Assembly (NCBI GenBank): GCA_964429485.1 | Contig: CAYSBW010000004.1 | Location: 1-64,000, forward strand | Reading direction: 5' to 3' | DNA length: 64,000 nucleotides | Source of the DNA: JAPLKB01 sp964429485 | GTDB taxonomy: Bacteria > Desulfobacterota > Syntrophorhabdia > Syntrophorhabdales > Syntrophorhabdaceae | Shown here: positions 7,531 through 16,938 of the stretch, piece by piece | Numbering within the stretch: the stretch's first letter is position 1 | How the letters are laid out: each line of letters opens with the position of its first letter | Translations under genes and position numbers: made by a program | The notes under the pieces: model-generated | The model's input: the letters and a program-made list of their open reading frames with translations, nothing else | Told to the model about the DNA's origin: nothing | Databases searched by the model: none

Positions 7531-9912
7531 TTAAGTCCTCAATGTAATACCGTGTATAGCTGTAAGATCATTTATGATAACATTCTGCAAATAATTAACG
7601 TCATCGTCCTTAAGCGTATCCTTATAGGACTGAAATACTACCCGGAACGATATGCTTTTCATATCTTTCCTGAACATGTCAAAAACACCTACTGATTGTA
7701 TCAGAGGAGAAACTTCCTTGATCTTATTAATCAGTATTGACACAGGCATTTCGTCATCCATGTAAAAAGAAAAATCTCTTGTTACTTGCGGATATTTCGG
7801 TATTGGCTTATATTTTGGCTCAATTATACCGCTTTTTGAAATTTCATCAAACTTTAATTCAGCGCCATAAACTTTCTGGTCAATCCCGTAGGATTTTAAA
7901 ACCTCTTCCCTGATTTCTCCAATCCAGCCTATTTTGGCATTGTTTAACAGAACATCTGCAGCATTGGATGTATTCAAGAAAGGTTCCAGTGTTTTTTCAA
8001 AAGTAAATTCCAAACCAAAGCAGATGGCTAAACCTTCCAGTACGCCCTTTATGTCAAAAAAGTCATAATCTTTATATTTCTCTTTCCAGAAATAATCCCT
8101 TTCCCTTCCGGTCTGGACAAAACAAACATTTACACATTCAACAGGAAGGTTGTTTTCCTGATGAAAAAAAACTTTTCCCTTTTCATAAAACTTTAAATTT
8201 TTTGAGCCTCTGTTCAAATTATACGCAATGTTTTTTAGCAACCCCGCTGCAAGAAAAGTCCTCATGATTTCGTAATCTTTTGAAATGGGGTTTATGATGT
8301 TTACAGTAGAAGTTTTTTTGTCTTCTGAAGGAATTAAAAAGTTTTCTATATCTTTCATGCAGAAAAAAGAAAAATTAATTACCTCATAAAAACCTGCTGA
8401 CTTTAAATAATCCTTTGCAAGAGTAGAATACCGCTCTTTTTTATCCCTTATCAGATTTTTGGATGATGAAACCGGCATTGTTTCAGGAATGGAATCATAG
8501 CCATGAATGCGGGCAACCTCTTCAACAATGTCCATGTACTCATTTATGTCATGTCTGAAATTAGGTACTGAAACCAAAAAACCCTTTTCCTCTTCTTTTA
8601 CTACATTCAATTCTATTGATTGCAGAGTATTTACAATTTCTTTATGTTCTATGGCCAACCCGAGGATATCGCTTATTTTTCCATAATTTATGAAAATTTG
8701 CCTCAATTCTTTTCTTTTGAATATTTCACATTTTCCATTAACAACCGACCCTCCTGAAAGAGCATTCATCAGTAAGGCTGCTCTTCTGGCAGCTACATCA
8801 ACGTTGTCAATGTCAATACCTTTTTCAAATCTTAGTGAAGCTTCTGACTTCAGACCCAATCTTCGGGCTGTTCTTCTTATATAGAAAGGATTGAAAAAAG
8901 CGCTTTCAAGGGCAACAATATTCGTATCCGAATCAATTTCAGAATTCTCACCACCCATTATGCCGGCAATTGCAACAGGGCCCTCGCCGTCGCAGATAAG
9001 CAAATCTCCCCTTTCAAGTTTTCTGTCTTCACTGTCAAGACTTCTGAAAATAGTTTCCGAATCTGTTGATCTTACTCTAATTTTTTTACCTCTTAATTTC
9101 CTGTAATCAAATGCATGGAGTGGCTGCCCGAGTTCAAGCATCACATAATTAGTAACATCAACAATAGAATTTATAGGCCTCATTCCACATTTTATTATTC
9201 TGTTTCTCATCCAGAAAGGCGATTTGTTGATTGTTATATCCTTCAACACGTAAAGCACATATCTTGGACAACCATCATAATCCTCAATTTCAAGTGAAAT
9301 ATAATTATTTATGTCATCTTTATCATCCACCTGGTATTCAGATTCCTCTATTATCGGCTTCTGGTTCAGAATACTTCCCGCTTCTCTTGCTATTCCAAAA
9401 ACAGATGAACAGTCTCCCCTGTTCGGGGGAACATTTACATCAAAAATAAAATCTCTGAAACCCTCAATATCCTTAAGCTGCTTTCCTGTTTGAAATGATT
9501 CCTCTAAAATGAATATGCCACTATGCTCTTCAGAAAGTCCGAGTTCCTTTTCCGAACACAGCATACCAGGAGAAACAACCCCTTTTACGTCCTTTGCATC
9601 AAGAACAGTTCCATCAGCCAGACAGGCGCCAACCATTGCCAGGGGCACCTTATCGCCTGTATTAACATTATTTGCACCACACACAATTGACAAAATATCA
9701 TTTCCAGTATCGACTTTGCAGAGAGATAACCTGTCTGCAAAGGGATGTTTCTCCATAGCAAGAACTTTTCCTACCACCACTTTATCAAAAGGAGGTATGT
9801 ACTCCTCAAGAGACTCCACTTCAAGGCCTCGCATAGTAAGCCTTTTTGCAAGGTCTGCGGGCTCAATATCAGTAACAAGAAACTCTTTTAACCATTCATA
9901 GGGGATCTTCAA
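7531..9912 (-). CDS. pheT: Phenylalanyl-tRNA synthetase beta subunit
   Basis: Large subunit of the (alpha-beta)2 PheRS; it carries the editing site and tRNA anticodon-binding part. The full-length 793-residue protein shows the N-terminal EMAP/OB tRNA-binding domain (VVVGKVLAMEKHPFADRLSLCKVD), the B3/4 editing domain, the B5 domain, the catalytic-like core, and the C-terminal anticodon-binding fold (KYPQVTRDFSFYMDDEMPV to the end). It begins 10 bases after pheS and is followed closely by ihfA, as in many Proteobacteria. Confidence 0.97.
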   Translation of the reverse strand: MKIPYEWLKEFLVTDIEPADLAKRLTMRGLEVESLEEYIPPFDKVVVGKVLAMEKHPFADRLSLCKVDTGNDILSIVCGANNVNTGDKVPLAMVGACLADGTVLDAKDVKGVVSPGMLCSEKELGLSEEHSGIFILEESFQTGKQLKDIEGFRDFIFDVNVPPNRGDCSSVFGIAREAGSILNQKPIIEESEYQVDDKDDINNYISLEIEDYDGCPRYVLYVLKDITINKSPFWMRNRIIKCGMRPINSIVDVTNYVMLELGQPLHAFDYRKLRGKKIRVRSTDSETIFRSLDSEDRKLERGDLLICDGEGPVAIAGIMGGENSEIDSDTNIVALESAFFNPFYIRRTARRLGLKSEASLRFEKGIDIDNVDVAARRAALLMNALSGGSVVNGKCEIFKRKELRQIFINYGKISDILGLAIEHKEIVNTLQSIELNVVKEEEKGFLVSVPNFRHDINEYMDIVEEVARIHGYDSIPETMPVSSSKNLIRDKKERYSTLAKDYLKSAGFYEVINFSFFCMKDIENFLIPSEDKKTSTVNIINPISKDYEIMRTFLAAGLLKNIAYNLNRGSKNLKFYEKGKVFFHQENNLPVECVNVCFVQTGRERDYFWKEKYKDYDFFDIKGVLEGLAICFGLEFTFEKTLEPFLNTSNAADVLLNNAKIGWIGEIREEVLKSYGIDQKVYGAELKFDEISKSGIIEPKYKPIPKYPQVTRDFSFYMDDEMPVSILINKIKEVSPLIQSVGVFDMFRKDMKSISFRVVFQSYKDTLKDDDVNYLQNVIINDLTAIHGITLRT

Positions 9913-9921
9913 GATATTACC

Positions 9922-10932
9922 TCAGAATTGTGAAAGAAATCGTACATCATTATAGTAAAATTGTCTTATATCATCTATTCCAAATTGCAGCATTGCAATC
10001 CTTTCCACACCCATGCCAAATGCAAAACCTGTAACTTCTTCAGGATCATACCCGACAGCTCTGAAAACCTGGGGGTGAACCATACCTGAACCAAGTATCT
10101 CAAGCCATCCCGTATCTTTACAGACCCTGCATCCTTTACCATTGCATATTACACATCCGATGTCCACTTCAGCAGAAGGTTCTGTAAAAGGAAAATAACT
10201 CGGCCTGAACCGTAAAGGTGTTTTGCTACCGAATATCTCATGTATAAAAACAGTCAGAATACCTTTCAAGTCGGAAAATCTTATATGCTTATCCACCAGA
10301 AGACCTTCAACCTGATGAAACATAGGCGTGTGTGACACGTCGCTGTCACATCGGTACACAGCTCCTGGCGCAATTATTTTGACAGGAGGCAGCATTGACT
10401 CCATTGTTCTTATCTGAACAGGTGAGGTGTGTGTTCTTAATACAACACCCTCTTTGATATAAAAAGTGTCCTGCATATCTCTTGCAGGATGATCCTTGGG
10501 AATATTCAAAGCTTCAAAATTATAATAATCAATCTCAATATCAGGACCTTCAGCCACTGAAAATCCCAGCAATGAAAATATCTTTATTATTTCATTCAAA
10601 GTCTGGAAAACAGGATGAGTTTTGCCCATAGCAGGAATCTTACCCGGCATCGTAAAATCAATCCTTGAAGCCAGGTCTTTTTTTCTTTTTTCTTCAGCTT
10701 CAAAATATTCTTTTAATTCTTTTAACCGTTCTTCAGTCCAGACTTTAAGATCATTTATCTCTCTGCCAAAGCTTTTACGCTCATCACTACCAAGAGTTTT
10801 TATTTTGGTGATCAATTCAGAAAAAAGACCTTTTCTGCCGACAAGCGATATTTTCGCATTATTCAACTCATCAACGGTTTTTATGACAGAAATTTCACTT
10901 TCGATTCTATCCCTATATTCACGTATATTCAT
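9922..10932 (-). CDS. pheS: Phenylalanyl-tRNA synthetase alpha subunit
   Basis: Catalytic subunit of PheRS, 336 residues, of class II. An N-terminal coiled coil (about 1-85) precedes the catalytic domain. Class II motif 2 is seen around YRCDSDVSHTPMFHQVEG, and motif 3 in GFAFGMGVERIAMLQ. A cysteine-rich insert CVICNGKGCRVC followed by DTGWLEILGSGMVHP is typical of bacterial PheS. Gene order rplT-pheS-pheT is the classic translation operon. Confidence 0.97.
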   Translation of the reverse strand: MNIREYRDRIESEISVIKTVDELNNAKISLVGRKGLFSELITKIKTLGSDERKSFGREINDLKVWTEERLKELKEYFEAEEKRKKDLASRIDFTMPGKIPAMGKTHPVFQTLNEIIKIFSLLGFSVAEGPDIEIDYYNFEALNIPKDHPARDMQDTFYIKEGVVLRTHTSPVQIRTMESMLPPVKIIAPGAVYRCDSDVSHTPMFHQVEGLLVDKHIRFSDLKGILTVFIHEIFGSKTPLRFRPSYFPFTEPSAEVDIGCVICNGKGCRVCKDTGWLEILGSGMVHPQVFRAVGYDPEEVTGFAFGMGVERIAMLQFGIDDIRQFYYNDVRFLSQF

Positions 10933-11021
10933 TGTAAACCATATCCGAATTATTTTTTACGGGTTATTTTAGCAAAATTAAAAATTGGAACCCCGGATTA
11001 TTTTGCTGATACAACATTTTT

Positions 11022-11381
11022 TTAATGAATCATTACCTGCTTTACCTTGGACACAACATTCTCAAAACCAGAAGGATCGTTTACTGCCATATCTGCAAGA
11101 GATTTCCTGTTTAAAGAAATATTGGCCACTTTCAATCCATTGATAAACCTGCTGTACGGTATGCCATAGAATCTGCATGCAGCATTAATTCTTGTTATCC
11201 ATAATGCCCTGAACTCTCTCTTCCTCTGCCTTCTATCGCGGTAAGCATAGCTCAAAGCTTTAAAAACTGCACGTTTTGCTACACTGTATGTTGTTCGCCT
11301 GCTGGCATTCATGCCTCTTGCAAGCTTTAAAATCTTTTTCCTTCTTCTTCTTGCTTTTACTCCTCTTTTCGCCCTGGCCAT
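11022..11381 (-). CDS. rplT: 50S ribosomal protein L20
   Basis: A 119-residue basic 23S rRNA-binding protein needed early in large-subunit assembly and, in studied bacteria, an autogenous repressor of its own operon. The start MARAKRGVKARRRRKKILK and the C-terminal globular part ending near NRKSLADMAVNDP are family signatures. It lies 21 bases after rpmI. Confidence 0.97.
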   Translation of the reverse strand: MARAKRGVKARRRRKKILKLARGMNASRRTTYSVAKRAVFKALSYAYRDRRQRKREFRALWITRINAACRFYGIPYSRFINGLKVANISLNRKSLADMAVNDPSGFENVVSKVKQVMIH

Positions 11382-11402
11382 TTCTCTACACCTCTTTCTT
11401 TA

Positions 11403-11600
11403 TTATAAATAAGGTACTAATGTTTTCATTTTCTTCAAATCAGAGGGATGAACAGTATCTGACTGGGACAGTCTTCTTTTCTGCTTTGGTGATTTTGAAG
11501 AAAGAAGATGGCTATGGTAAGCCTTTGCCCTTTTTATCTTTCCTGTTGCAGTCACTTTTACTCTTTTTGCCAATCCCCTGTGGGACTTAAGCTTTGGCAT
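11403..11600 (-). CDS. rpmI: 50S ribosomal protein L35
   Basis: A small basic ribosomal protein of about 65 residues (MPKLKSHRGLAKRVKVTATG). I choose ATG at 11600 because GGAGG lies 6 bases upstream; the ATG at 11606 is inside that spacer. The C-terminal part is slightly divergent but the N-terminal signature is clear. It is located between infC and rplT as expected. Confidence 0.95.
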   Translation of the reverse strand: MPKLKSHRGLAKRVKVTATGKIKRAKAYHSHLLSSKSPKQKRRLSQSDTVHPSDLKKMKTLVPYL

Positions 11601-11612
11601 AATCATCCTCCT

Positions 11613-12134
11613 TTATAGTGGAGCAAATACCATTACGATATTTCTACCATCAAATTTTGGTTTTTGTTCTAATTCCCCTACATCTTTTATGTTTTCTATT
11701 ATTTTCTGGGCAAGCTTTTCCCCCATTTCTGTTCGAAAAACCTCTCTTCCTTTGAACATTATTATAATCTTGACCTTACACTCCTCACCCAGAAAATTTC
11801 TGATATGTTTAATTTTAAACATCAGGTCGTGTTCATCAATTTTCAAACCAAGCTTCATTTCCTTGAGCTGAATTACAGTCTGTTTTTTCTTTGCGTCCTG
11901 TAATTTTTTTGCAGCCTGGTATTTATATTTCCCGTAATCCATTATTTTGCAAACAGGAGGAACTGCCTTTGGAGAGACTTCAACCAGATCAAGACCCTGT
12001 TCCCTTGCCATCCTTAATGCTTCAAATGTAGGAACGATTCCGAGCTGGGTACCTGCCTCATCGATCAGCCTTACCTCTTTTGCCTTTATCCGTTCATTAA
12101 TATTAATGTCTTTTGAGCCGCTATCCTTTGCTAT
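11613..12134 (-). CDS. infC: Translation initiation factor IF-3, with AUA start codon
   Basis: IF-3 prevents premature subunit joining and proofreads initiation codons. In-frame translation upstream of the first ATG (12011) recovers 41 more residues that match the IF-3 N-terminal domain (INERIKAKEVRLIDEAG and LGIVPTFEALRMAREQGL). The reading frame closes at the thrS stop TGA, and the only plausible initiator is ATA at 12134-12132, 9 bases after AGGAGG; that AGGAGG also encodes the last two thrS arginines. The 173-residue product is the normal IF-3 length. A rare start codon on infC is the known basis of IF-3 autoregulation (AUU in E. coli). Confidence 0.93.
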   Translation of the reverse strand: MAKDSGSKDININERIKAKEVRLIDEAGTQLGIVPTFEALRMAREQGLDLVEVSPKAVPPVCKIMDYGKYKYQAAKKLQDAKKKQTVIQLKEMKLGLKIDEHDLMFKIKHIRNFLGEECKVKIIIMFKGREVFRTEMGEKLAQKIIENIKDVGELEQKPKFDGRNIVMVFAPL

Positions 12135-12140
12135 AAAAAC

Positions 12141-13889
12141 TCACCTCCTGGAAATATTATCTTCTTTAACTCGACCTATAAAATCCTCTAAACTTATATT
12201 TTTTAATTCACTGCCATCTCTTACTCTTACAGTGACTGTATTCGACTCCATCTCTTTCTTGCCGGAAATTATAATATAGGGAACTTTCTTCACTATTGCT
12301 TCCCGAACTTTGAGCCCGAGTTTTTCATTTCTCCTGTCAATTTCAGTCCTGATTTCTTCATTTATAAGTTTTTCATAAATTGTTTTAACATAATCCGATT
12401 GTTCGTCAGTAATATTCATTACTATAACCTGCACAGGAGACAGCCATACCGGGAACTTGCCACCATAGTGTTCAATAAGAACTCCGATAAACCTTTCAAT
12501 AGCTCCGAGAATTACCCTGTGCAACATAACAGGTCTTTTTCTTGTACCATCACTGTCTACATAGGTAAGATCGAATCTCTCAGGCAAAGCAAAATCACAT
12601 TGAATTGTTGCACACTGCCAGTTTCTTCCTATAGCATCCTTAAGTTTAACATCAATTTTGGGTCCGTAAAAAGCTCCGTCGCCCTCATTTATATCAAAAG
12701 GAATTTGCTCTGATTCCAGAACTTCCTTCAGAACTTCTTCCGCCTTATCCCAATCTTCCAGAGCACCTATAAATTTGTCAGGTCTTGTGCTTATCTCCAT
12801 TTCATATTCAAAATTGAAGATTTTCATTGCATCACGTATAAAATTGATAATATTAAGAATTTCGCTATGCAACTGATCCTGGCGTAAAAATATATGTGCG
12901 TCATCCTGGGTGAATTCTCTTACTCTCAGCAATCCATGGAGAACACCTGATTTTTCATGTCTCGATACTGTACCAAGTTCAAAATACCTGAGAGGTAAAT
13001 CCCTATAACTTCTTATATCAGATTTATACACCATGATGTGTGACAGACAGTTCATGGGTTTGATGCCATAATCAACACCATCTACTTTGGTAAAATACAT
13101 GTTTTCTCTATAGTTCTCATAATGCCCGGATTTTTTCCACATATCCATTTTAAGTATATGAGGACCATAAACAAACTTGTAACCTCTTTTCAGATGTTCC
13201 TTTCTCTCAAAATCTTCAAGGAGATACCTAAGCAATGCACCGTTGGGATGATATATAACAAAACCGGCGCCCACTTCATCTGATATGCTGTAAAGATCAA
13301 GTTCCTTACCGAGGCGCCTGTGATCTCTTTTTTTGACTTCCTCTATGAACTTGAGATGATCATTTAAAGATTTCTCATCGTGGAAGGCTGTGCCATAAAT
13401 TCTCGTAAGCATCTTATTCTTCTCATCGCCCCTCCAGTATGCACCGGCAAGACTGAGAAGTTTGAATGCCTTTATTTTTCCTGTTGAAGGTAAATGAGGA
13501 CCCCTGCAAAGATCAGTATATTCACCCTGCGTGTATACACTGACTTCATCATCATCTATATTTTCCAGTAATTCTGTTTTATATATTTCACCCTCTTTTT
13601 TAAAAAGTTCAAGGGCGTCTTCTTTCTTCAATATCCTTCTTTCAATGGGAATATTCTTTTTTGCAATTTCCCTCATTCGCTCTTCAATCCTGACCAGATC
13701 CTCATCAGTAAAACCAGGTCCATAATCAAAGTCATAATAAAAACCATTATCTATTGACGGTCCAATGGCAACTTTAACATCCGGAAAAAGTTGTTTCACT
13801 GCCTGTGCCAGCAAGTGAGAAGTGCTGTGTCTCAGCATGCTTAACGATTCTGCTTCTTCCCTTTCCTTTTCTGTAAATATTTCTTTCAT
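12141..13889 (-). CDS. thrS: Threonyl-tRNA synthetase lacking the TGS domain
   Basis: Class II synthetase charging tRNA-Thr, 582 residues with the start at 13889 (MKEIFTEKEREEAESLSMLR). The N2 editing domain is intact: HSTSHLLAQAV gives the paired His, and LCRGPH the Cys and His. The catalytic core shows motif 2 in LRVREFTQDDAHIF, and motif 3 near VMLHRVILGAIERFIG. An anticodon-binding domain closes the protein. The usual 60-70 residue N-terminal TGS domain is missing. A promoter predicted at 13926-13955 starts transcription near 13919, which excludes a longer N-terminus. It heads the operon, and its last codons form the infC ribosome site. Confidence 0.94.
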   Translation of the reverse strand: MKEIFTEKEREEAESLSMLRHSTSHLLAQAVKQLFPDVKVAIGPSIDNGFYYDFDYGPGFTDEDLVRIEERMREIAKKNIPIERRILKKEDALELFKKEGEIYKTELLENIDDDEVSVYTQGEYTDLCRGPHLPSTGKIKAFKLLSLAGAYWRGDEKNKMLTRIYGTAFHDEKSLNDHLKFIEEVKKRDHRRLGKELDLYSISDEVGAGFVIYHPNGALLRYLLEDFERKEHLKRGYKFVYGPHILKMDMWKKSGHYENYRENMYFTKVDGVDYGIKPMNCLSHIMVYKSDIRSYRDLPLRYFELGTVSRHEKSGVLHGLLRVREFTQDDAHIFLRQDQLHSEILNIINFIRDAMKIFNFEYEMEISTRPDKFIGALEDWDKAEEVLKEVLESEQIPFDINEGDGAFYGPKIDVKLKDAIGRNWQCATIQCDFALPERFDLTYVDSDGTRKRPVMLHRVILGAIERFIGVLIEHYGGKFPVWLSPVQVIVMNITDEQSDYVKTIYEKLINEEIRTEIDRRNEKLGLKVREAIVKKVPYIIISGKKEMESNTVTVRVRDGSELKNISLEDFIGRVKEDNISRR

Positions 13890-13925
13890 TTCAACACCAT
13901 ATATGTATTTATCAAATCGAGAGAT

Positions 13926-13955
13926 ATTATTAACATTTTGTCTTTTCCTTGTCAA
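13926..13955 (-). promoter_or_regulatory. Sigma-70-type promoter for the thrS-infC-rpmI-rplT-pheST-ihfA operon
   Basis: On the minus strand a perfect -35 TTGACA (13955-13950) is followed by an 18-base spacer and AATAAT (13931-13926), a 5 of 6 match to the -10 consensus. The predicted start near 13919 leaves a leader of about 30 bases before the thrS ATG at 13889. Confidence 0.65.
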
Positions 13956-14047
13956 TTCTTATAGTTAATACTAAAGCAACAATTTTCAGGCATTTTTTAC
14001 CGGCAGTAACAGTTTAGTAATTTTCTACCATTCAGGTAAAAAATATA

Positions 14048-15067
14048 TCATTCATTATTCAGAACAGCCTTCAATTCATCTGCAAGATTTACATTTAATG
14101 TTTTCAAAATATGATATTGCTGCAGAGCTTCAGGTCTGTTTCCCGTAATAACCTGGGCAAGTCCTATTTGAAAACGGGCCTCGCTGTTTTCCGAATCAAT
14201 TTTTAATAGTTCGTTCCACACTTCTATGCTTTCAGGATATGCCCCCAGCTTTTTCAGAACCCCCGACAACCTGTGATATGCCTCCAAACATTCGGGCATA
14301 AGTTTTATTACATTTCTAAAAGCATCGATTGCCTTTTCATAGCAATCAGAACCGGCATATTCTATACCTTCGTTAAAATATCCTGAAGCTGTTTTTCTTT
14401 TTTCTTCTTCAACTTCAGGAACAGGCTTTATATTGTCAGATAAAAGACTTCCGTTCTCAGCATATCTTTTTCTTCTTATAACCTCTCCCTTACTATATTC
14501 ATCAATCAATTCCACTTCGCCGCTGTCATAAAACCTTGTAAAAAACCCTTCTCTAACATTGTTTCTGAATGTGCTTACTTCCATTAAATTACCGTTGTTA
14601 TAGAACATTTTGTACTCACCATCCAACTGTCCATTGCTGTAGGATGCCAGTATTTCCAATTCTCCATTTTCATAAAATGTTTTACATACTCCTTCCAACT
14701 TACCGGCAGAATAAAAAGATTCATTCCACAAAACCCCGCTCATGTAATACATCAGACATGGCCCATCCAGCTTTCCATTTTTAAAATTCATATCTTCCCA
14801 TATCTGCCCGTCATAATAAAACCTTCGAGCACATCCCTCCGGCTTGTTTCCTGAATAATGAAAAATCTCTTTCAAATACCCTGTCTGATAATATTCCTTA
14901 ACAGGACCATCAGGTATGGATCCGACAAGATTCAACAAATCGCCACTTTTATCATACAGCTCTCTTGCTATTTCCCTGCCTCCTTTATAATAAATAATGG
15001 TATGGATTCCTTCGAGGCTTCCTCTGCTTAAAACTTTTGTTACTTCAATATTAAAGTCTTTATCCAT
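14048..15067 (-). CDS. MORN/YwqK-like repeat protein with C-terminal TPR domain
   Basis: A 339-residue protein in two parts. Residues about 20-200 are six to seven MORN-2-like repeats of roughly 22-24 residues with the core pattern GxLDGxxKxFYxNGxLxxxxxYxNG, as in proteins annotated YwqK-type antitoxin. A charged linker then leads to two or three TPR motifs (about 225-330, for example YFNEGIEYAGSDCYEKAIDA). No signal peptide or membrane segment is seen, so it is probably cytosolic and mediates protein contacts. No toxin gene lies beside it, so the antitoxin label is not supported here. The function is unknown. Confidence 0.78.
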   Translation of the reverse strand: MDKDFNIEVTKVLSRGSLEGIHTIIYYKGGREIARELYDKSGDLLNLVGSIPDGPVKEYYQTGYLKEIFHYSGNKPEGCARRFYYDGQIWEDMNFKNGKLDGPCLMYYMSGVLWNESFYSAGKLEGVCKTFYENGELEILASYSNGQLDGEYKMFYNNGNLMEVSTFRNNVREGFFTRFYDSGEVELIDEYSKGEVIRRKRYAENGSLLSDNIKPVPEVEEEKRKTASGYFNEGIEYAGSDCYEKAIDAFRNVIKLMPECLEAYHRLSGVLKKLGAYPESIEVWNELLKIDSENSEARFQIGLAQVITGNRPEALQQYHILKTLNVNLADELKAVLNNE

Positions 15068-15219
15068 TATGGGTCCTTGTTTTTTTAATTAAGTCTTTTT
15101 AAATTCCCCACATCAATTAGTTGCAATTTCCTTAATTGTTCTAACATGATTACAAATAGCCAATGGCCCACTATCCAAACCGTCTGTAACATCAATTGTC
15201 ATTAATATCATTTATATTT

Positions 15220-16938
15220 TTATGTTTTTTCCGACCTGTCGGGATCAACAAGCTCATAATCTTTTTTCCGAACATCAGAGAGTAATGTATCAACATTATC
15301 CACTGGCAATCCTACAATCCTTAGGGTATCGTTGGCCAGACGAAGACTGCTTTCCACCATTTCCGGTGGTGCAAGCGTGGCACCTGCCTGGATCAACCTG
15401 CCGCTTGCTTCGAGATCCCTTGCTCTCGCAATTACAGGTACACCAGGATAATTATTTCTCACATGAGAAACTGTTTTGAGGGCAGTACGCTCCTGATCTA
15501 CAGTCACTACGAGAAGTGCAGACTGCTCCGCATGAGCAGCAGCCAGAAGTTCGGGATTGGAAATATCCCCGTAATAAACCGGAAATCCATCCTCCCTACC
15601 CTTTGCAACTCTTGCAGGATCGTTTTCAAAAATAATGAAGGGGATCTTACTTGCATTCAACAAAACAGCCACCACATGTCCTACACGTCCATAACCTCCA
15701 AGTATTACCCTTCCCTTAGGTTCTCCGCTATTATCCAAAGATGATATATCTTCAACACCTTTTTTGCTGCAGAAAACCTGGTTTGAAAAATAATCACCGA
15801 GCTTGGCCATAAGAGGGGTAAAAAGCATACCCACAGATATAATTCCAATACCTGTAACAAAAATATTGTTATCAATTACACCAAGAGTTCTCGCAGTTGT
15901 CAGTAATACAAATCCAAATTCACCTCCCTGCGCAAGGAGAAAGGAAACATTGATAGCAAGACGGCAACCCATTCCAAAAAAAAGGCAAAGCAGGAAAGTA
16001 ACGGCTATCTTAATTAAAATTATTACAACAGTGTGTTGAAGGAAAATAAATGGACTGGCTGTAATTGACCTCAGATCAATTGACATACCTACAGCAACAA
16101 AAAAAAGGCTTATAAGGATTCCCTTGTATGGTTCAATATAAGCCTCTATCTGCATATTATAACGTGAACCGGACAGAAACATCCCCATAAGAAAAGCACC
16201 AAGAGCAAGAGAAAGTCCGGCCTGATGCATAGCCCAGGCTGAAAGAAAAACAGCCAGCATTGCAACCATAAGGAAACCTTCTCTGTTTCTTTGACGTGCC
16301 AGTCTCTCCAGAGCAAAGGGCACAATGTACTTCCCTAACCCCCAGACAAAGATAAAAAGAGATAATACAATTCCTATATGTTTCCAATCAGGTATGTTAA
16401 CCGGAAACTTCCCTGACCCTGCCAGCACAGGAATAATAGCAAGCATAGGGACTATGGCGAGATCCTGCATAAGTAGAACTCCGAATGCGGCTCCACCGTG
16501 AGGGCTTGCTATTTCACCTTTATCCTGCAAAATCTGCATAACAATGGCAGTTGACGATACAGCCATAGTCATTCCTATTACTAATGAAGGCTTCCATGGC
16601 CAATGGTTAAATATTGCATAGCCTGTGATTGCCGATGTACTCAAAAGTATCTGCAGGGACCCGAGGCCGAATACCTGTCGTCGCAAAGCCCATAAACGTG
16701 AAGGCCTGATTTCAAGACCTATAACAAAAAGCAGGAGCACCACTCCAAGCTCGGCAAAACTTCGAACTCCTTCAACCTGTATTGAAATATAGGGACCCGG
16801 TGTATGGGGACCAACAATTATACCTGCAACCAGAAGTCCGGCAATTGATCCCAGACCAAGATGTTTAAACAAAATAACCATTACTGAAGCGGCAACAAGA
16901 ATTATCACTGCTGATGAAATAAAACTTTCAAGTTCCAT
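15220..16938 (-). CDS. Kef/CPA2-type monovalent cation:proton antiporter with TrkA-N domain
   Basis: A 572-residue protein with about 12 membrane helices (residues 5-385) forming a CPA2 sodium/hydrogen exchanger fold, followed by a cytosolic RCK (TrkA-N) NAD-binding domain starting at RVILGGYGRVGHVVA (Rossmann GxGxxG). It probably exports K+ or Na+ in exchange for protons, as KefB/KefC do. No KefF/KefG partner is nearby. The ATG start is the last part of a perfect 7-bp dyad and has no Shine-Dalgarno, which may mean structure-controlled translation or a different start. Confidence 0.87.
   Translation of the reverse strand: MELESFISSAVIILVAASVMVILFKHLGLGSIAGLLVAGIIVGPHTPGPYISIQVEGVRSFAELGVVLLLFVIGLEIRPSRLWALRRQVFGLGSLQILLSTSAITGYAIFNHWPWKPSLVIGMTMAVSSTAIVMQILQDKGEIASPHGGAAFGVLLMQDLAIVPMLAIIPVLAGSGKFPVNIPDWKHIGIVLSLFIFVWGLGKYIVPFALERLARQRNREGFLMVAMLAVFLSAWAMHQAGLSLALGAFLMGMFLSGSRYNMQIEAYIEPYKGILISLFFVAVGMSIDLRSITASPFIFLQHTVVIILIKIAVTFLLCLFFGMGCRLAINVSFLLAQGGEFGFVLLTTARTLGVIDNNIFVTGIGIISVGMLFTPLMAKLGDYFSNQVFCSKKGVEDISSLDNSGEPKGRVILGGYGRVGHVVAVLLNASKIPFIIFENDPARVAKGREDGFPVYYGDISNPELLAAAHAEQSALLVVTVDQERTALKTVSHVRNNYPGVPVIARARDLEASGRLIQAGATLAPPEMVESSLRLANDTLRIVGLPVDNVDTLLSDVRKKDYELVDPDRSEKT

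Noticed and set aside
12009..12011. ATG 12011 as the infC start
   Set aside because: It would cut off 41 residues of the conserved IF-3 N-terminal domain; the upstream AUA has a proper ribosome site.
13890..13955. Longer ThrRS N-terminus from a start at 13955
   Set aside because: The extra 22 residues overlap a predicted -35/-10 pair and do not resemble a TGS domain; the ATG at 13889 fits better.
13994..14043. Terminator from TTTTTTACC / GGTAAAAAA downstream of the MORN gene
   Set aside because: The stem is almost all A-T with a 32-base loop; too weak to be a Rho-independent terminator.
15222..15479. Plus-strand open frames opposite the antiporter and other long genes
   Set aside because: They are shadows of well supported genes on the other strand with no family resemblance.
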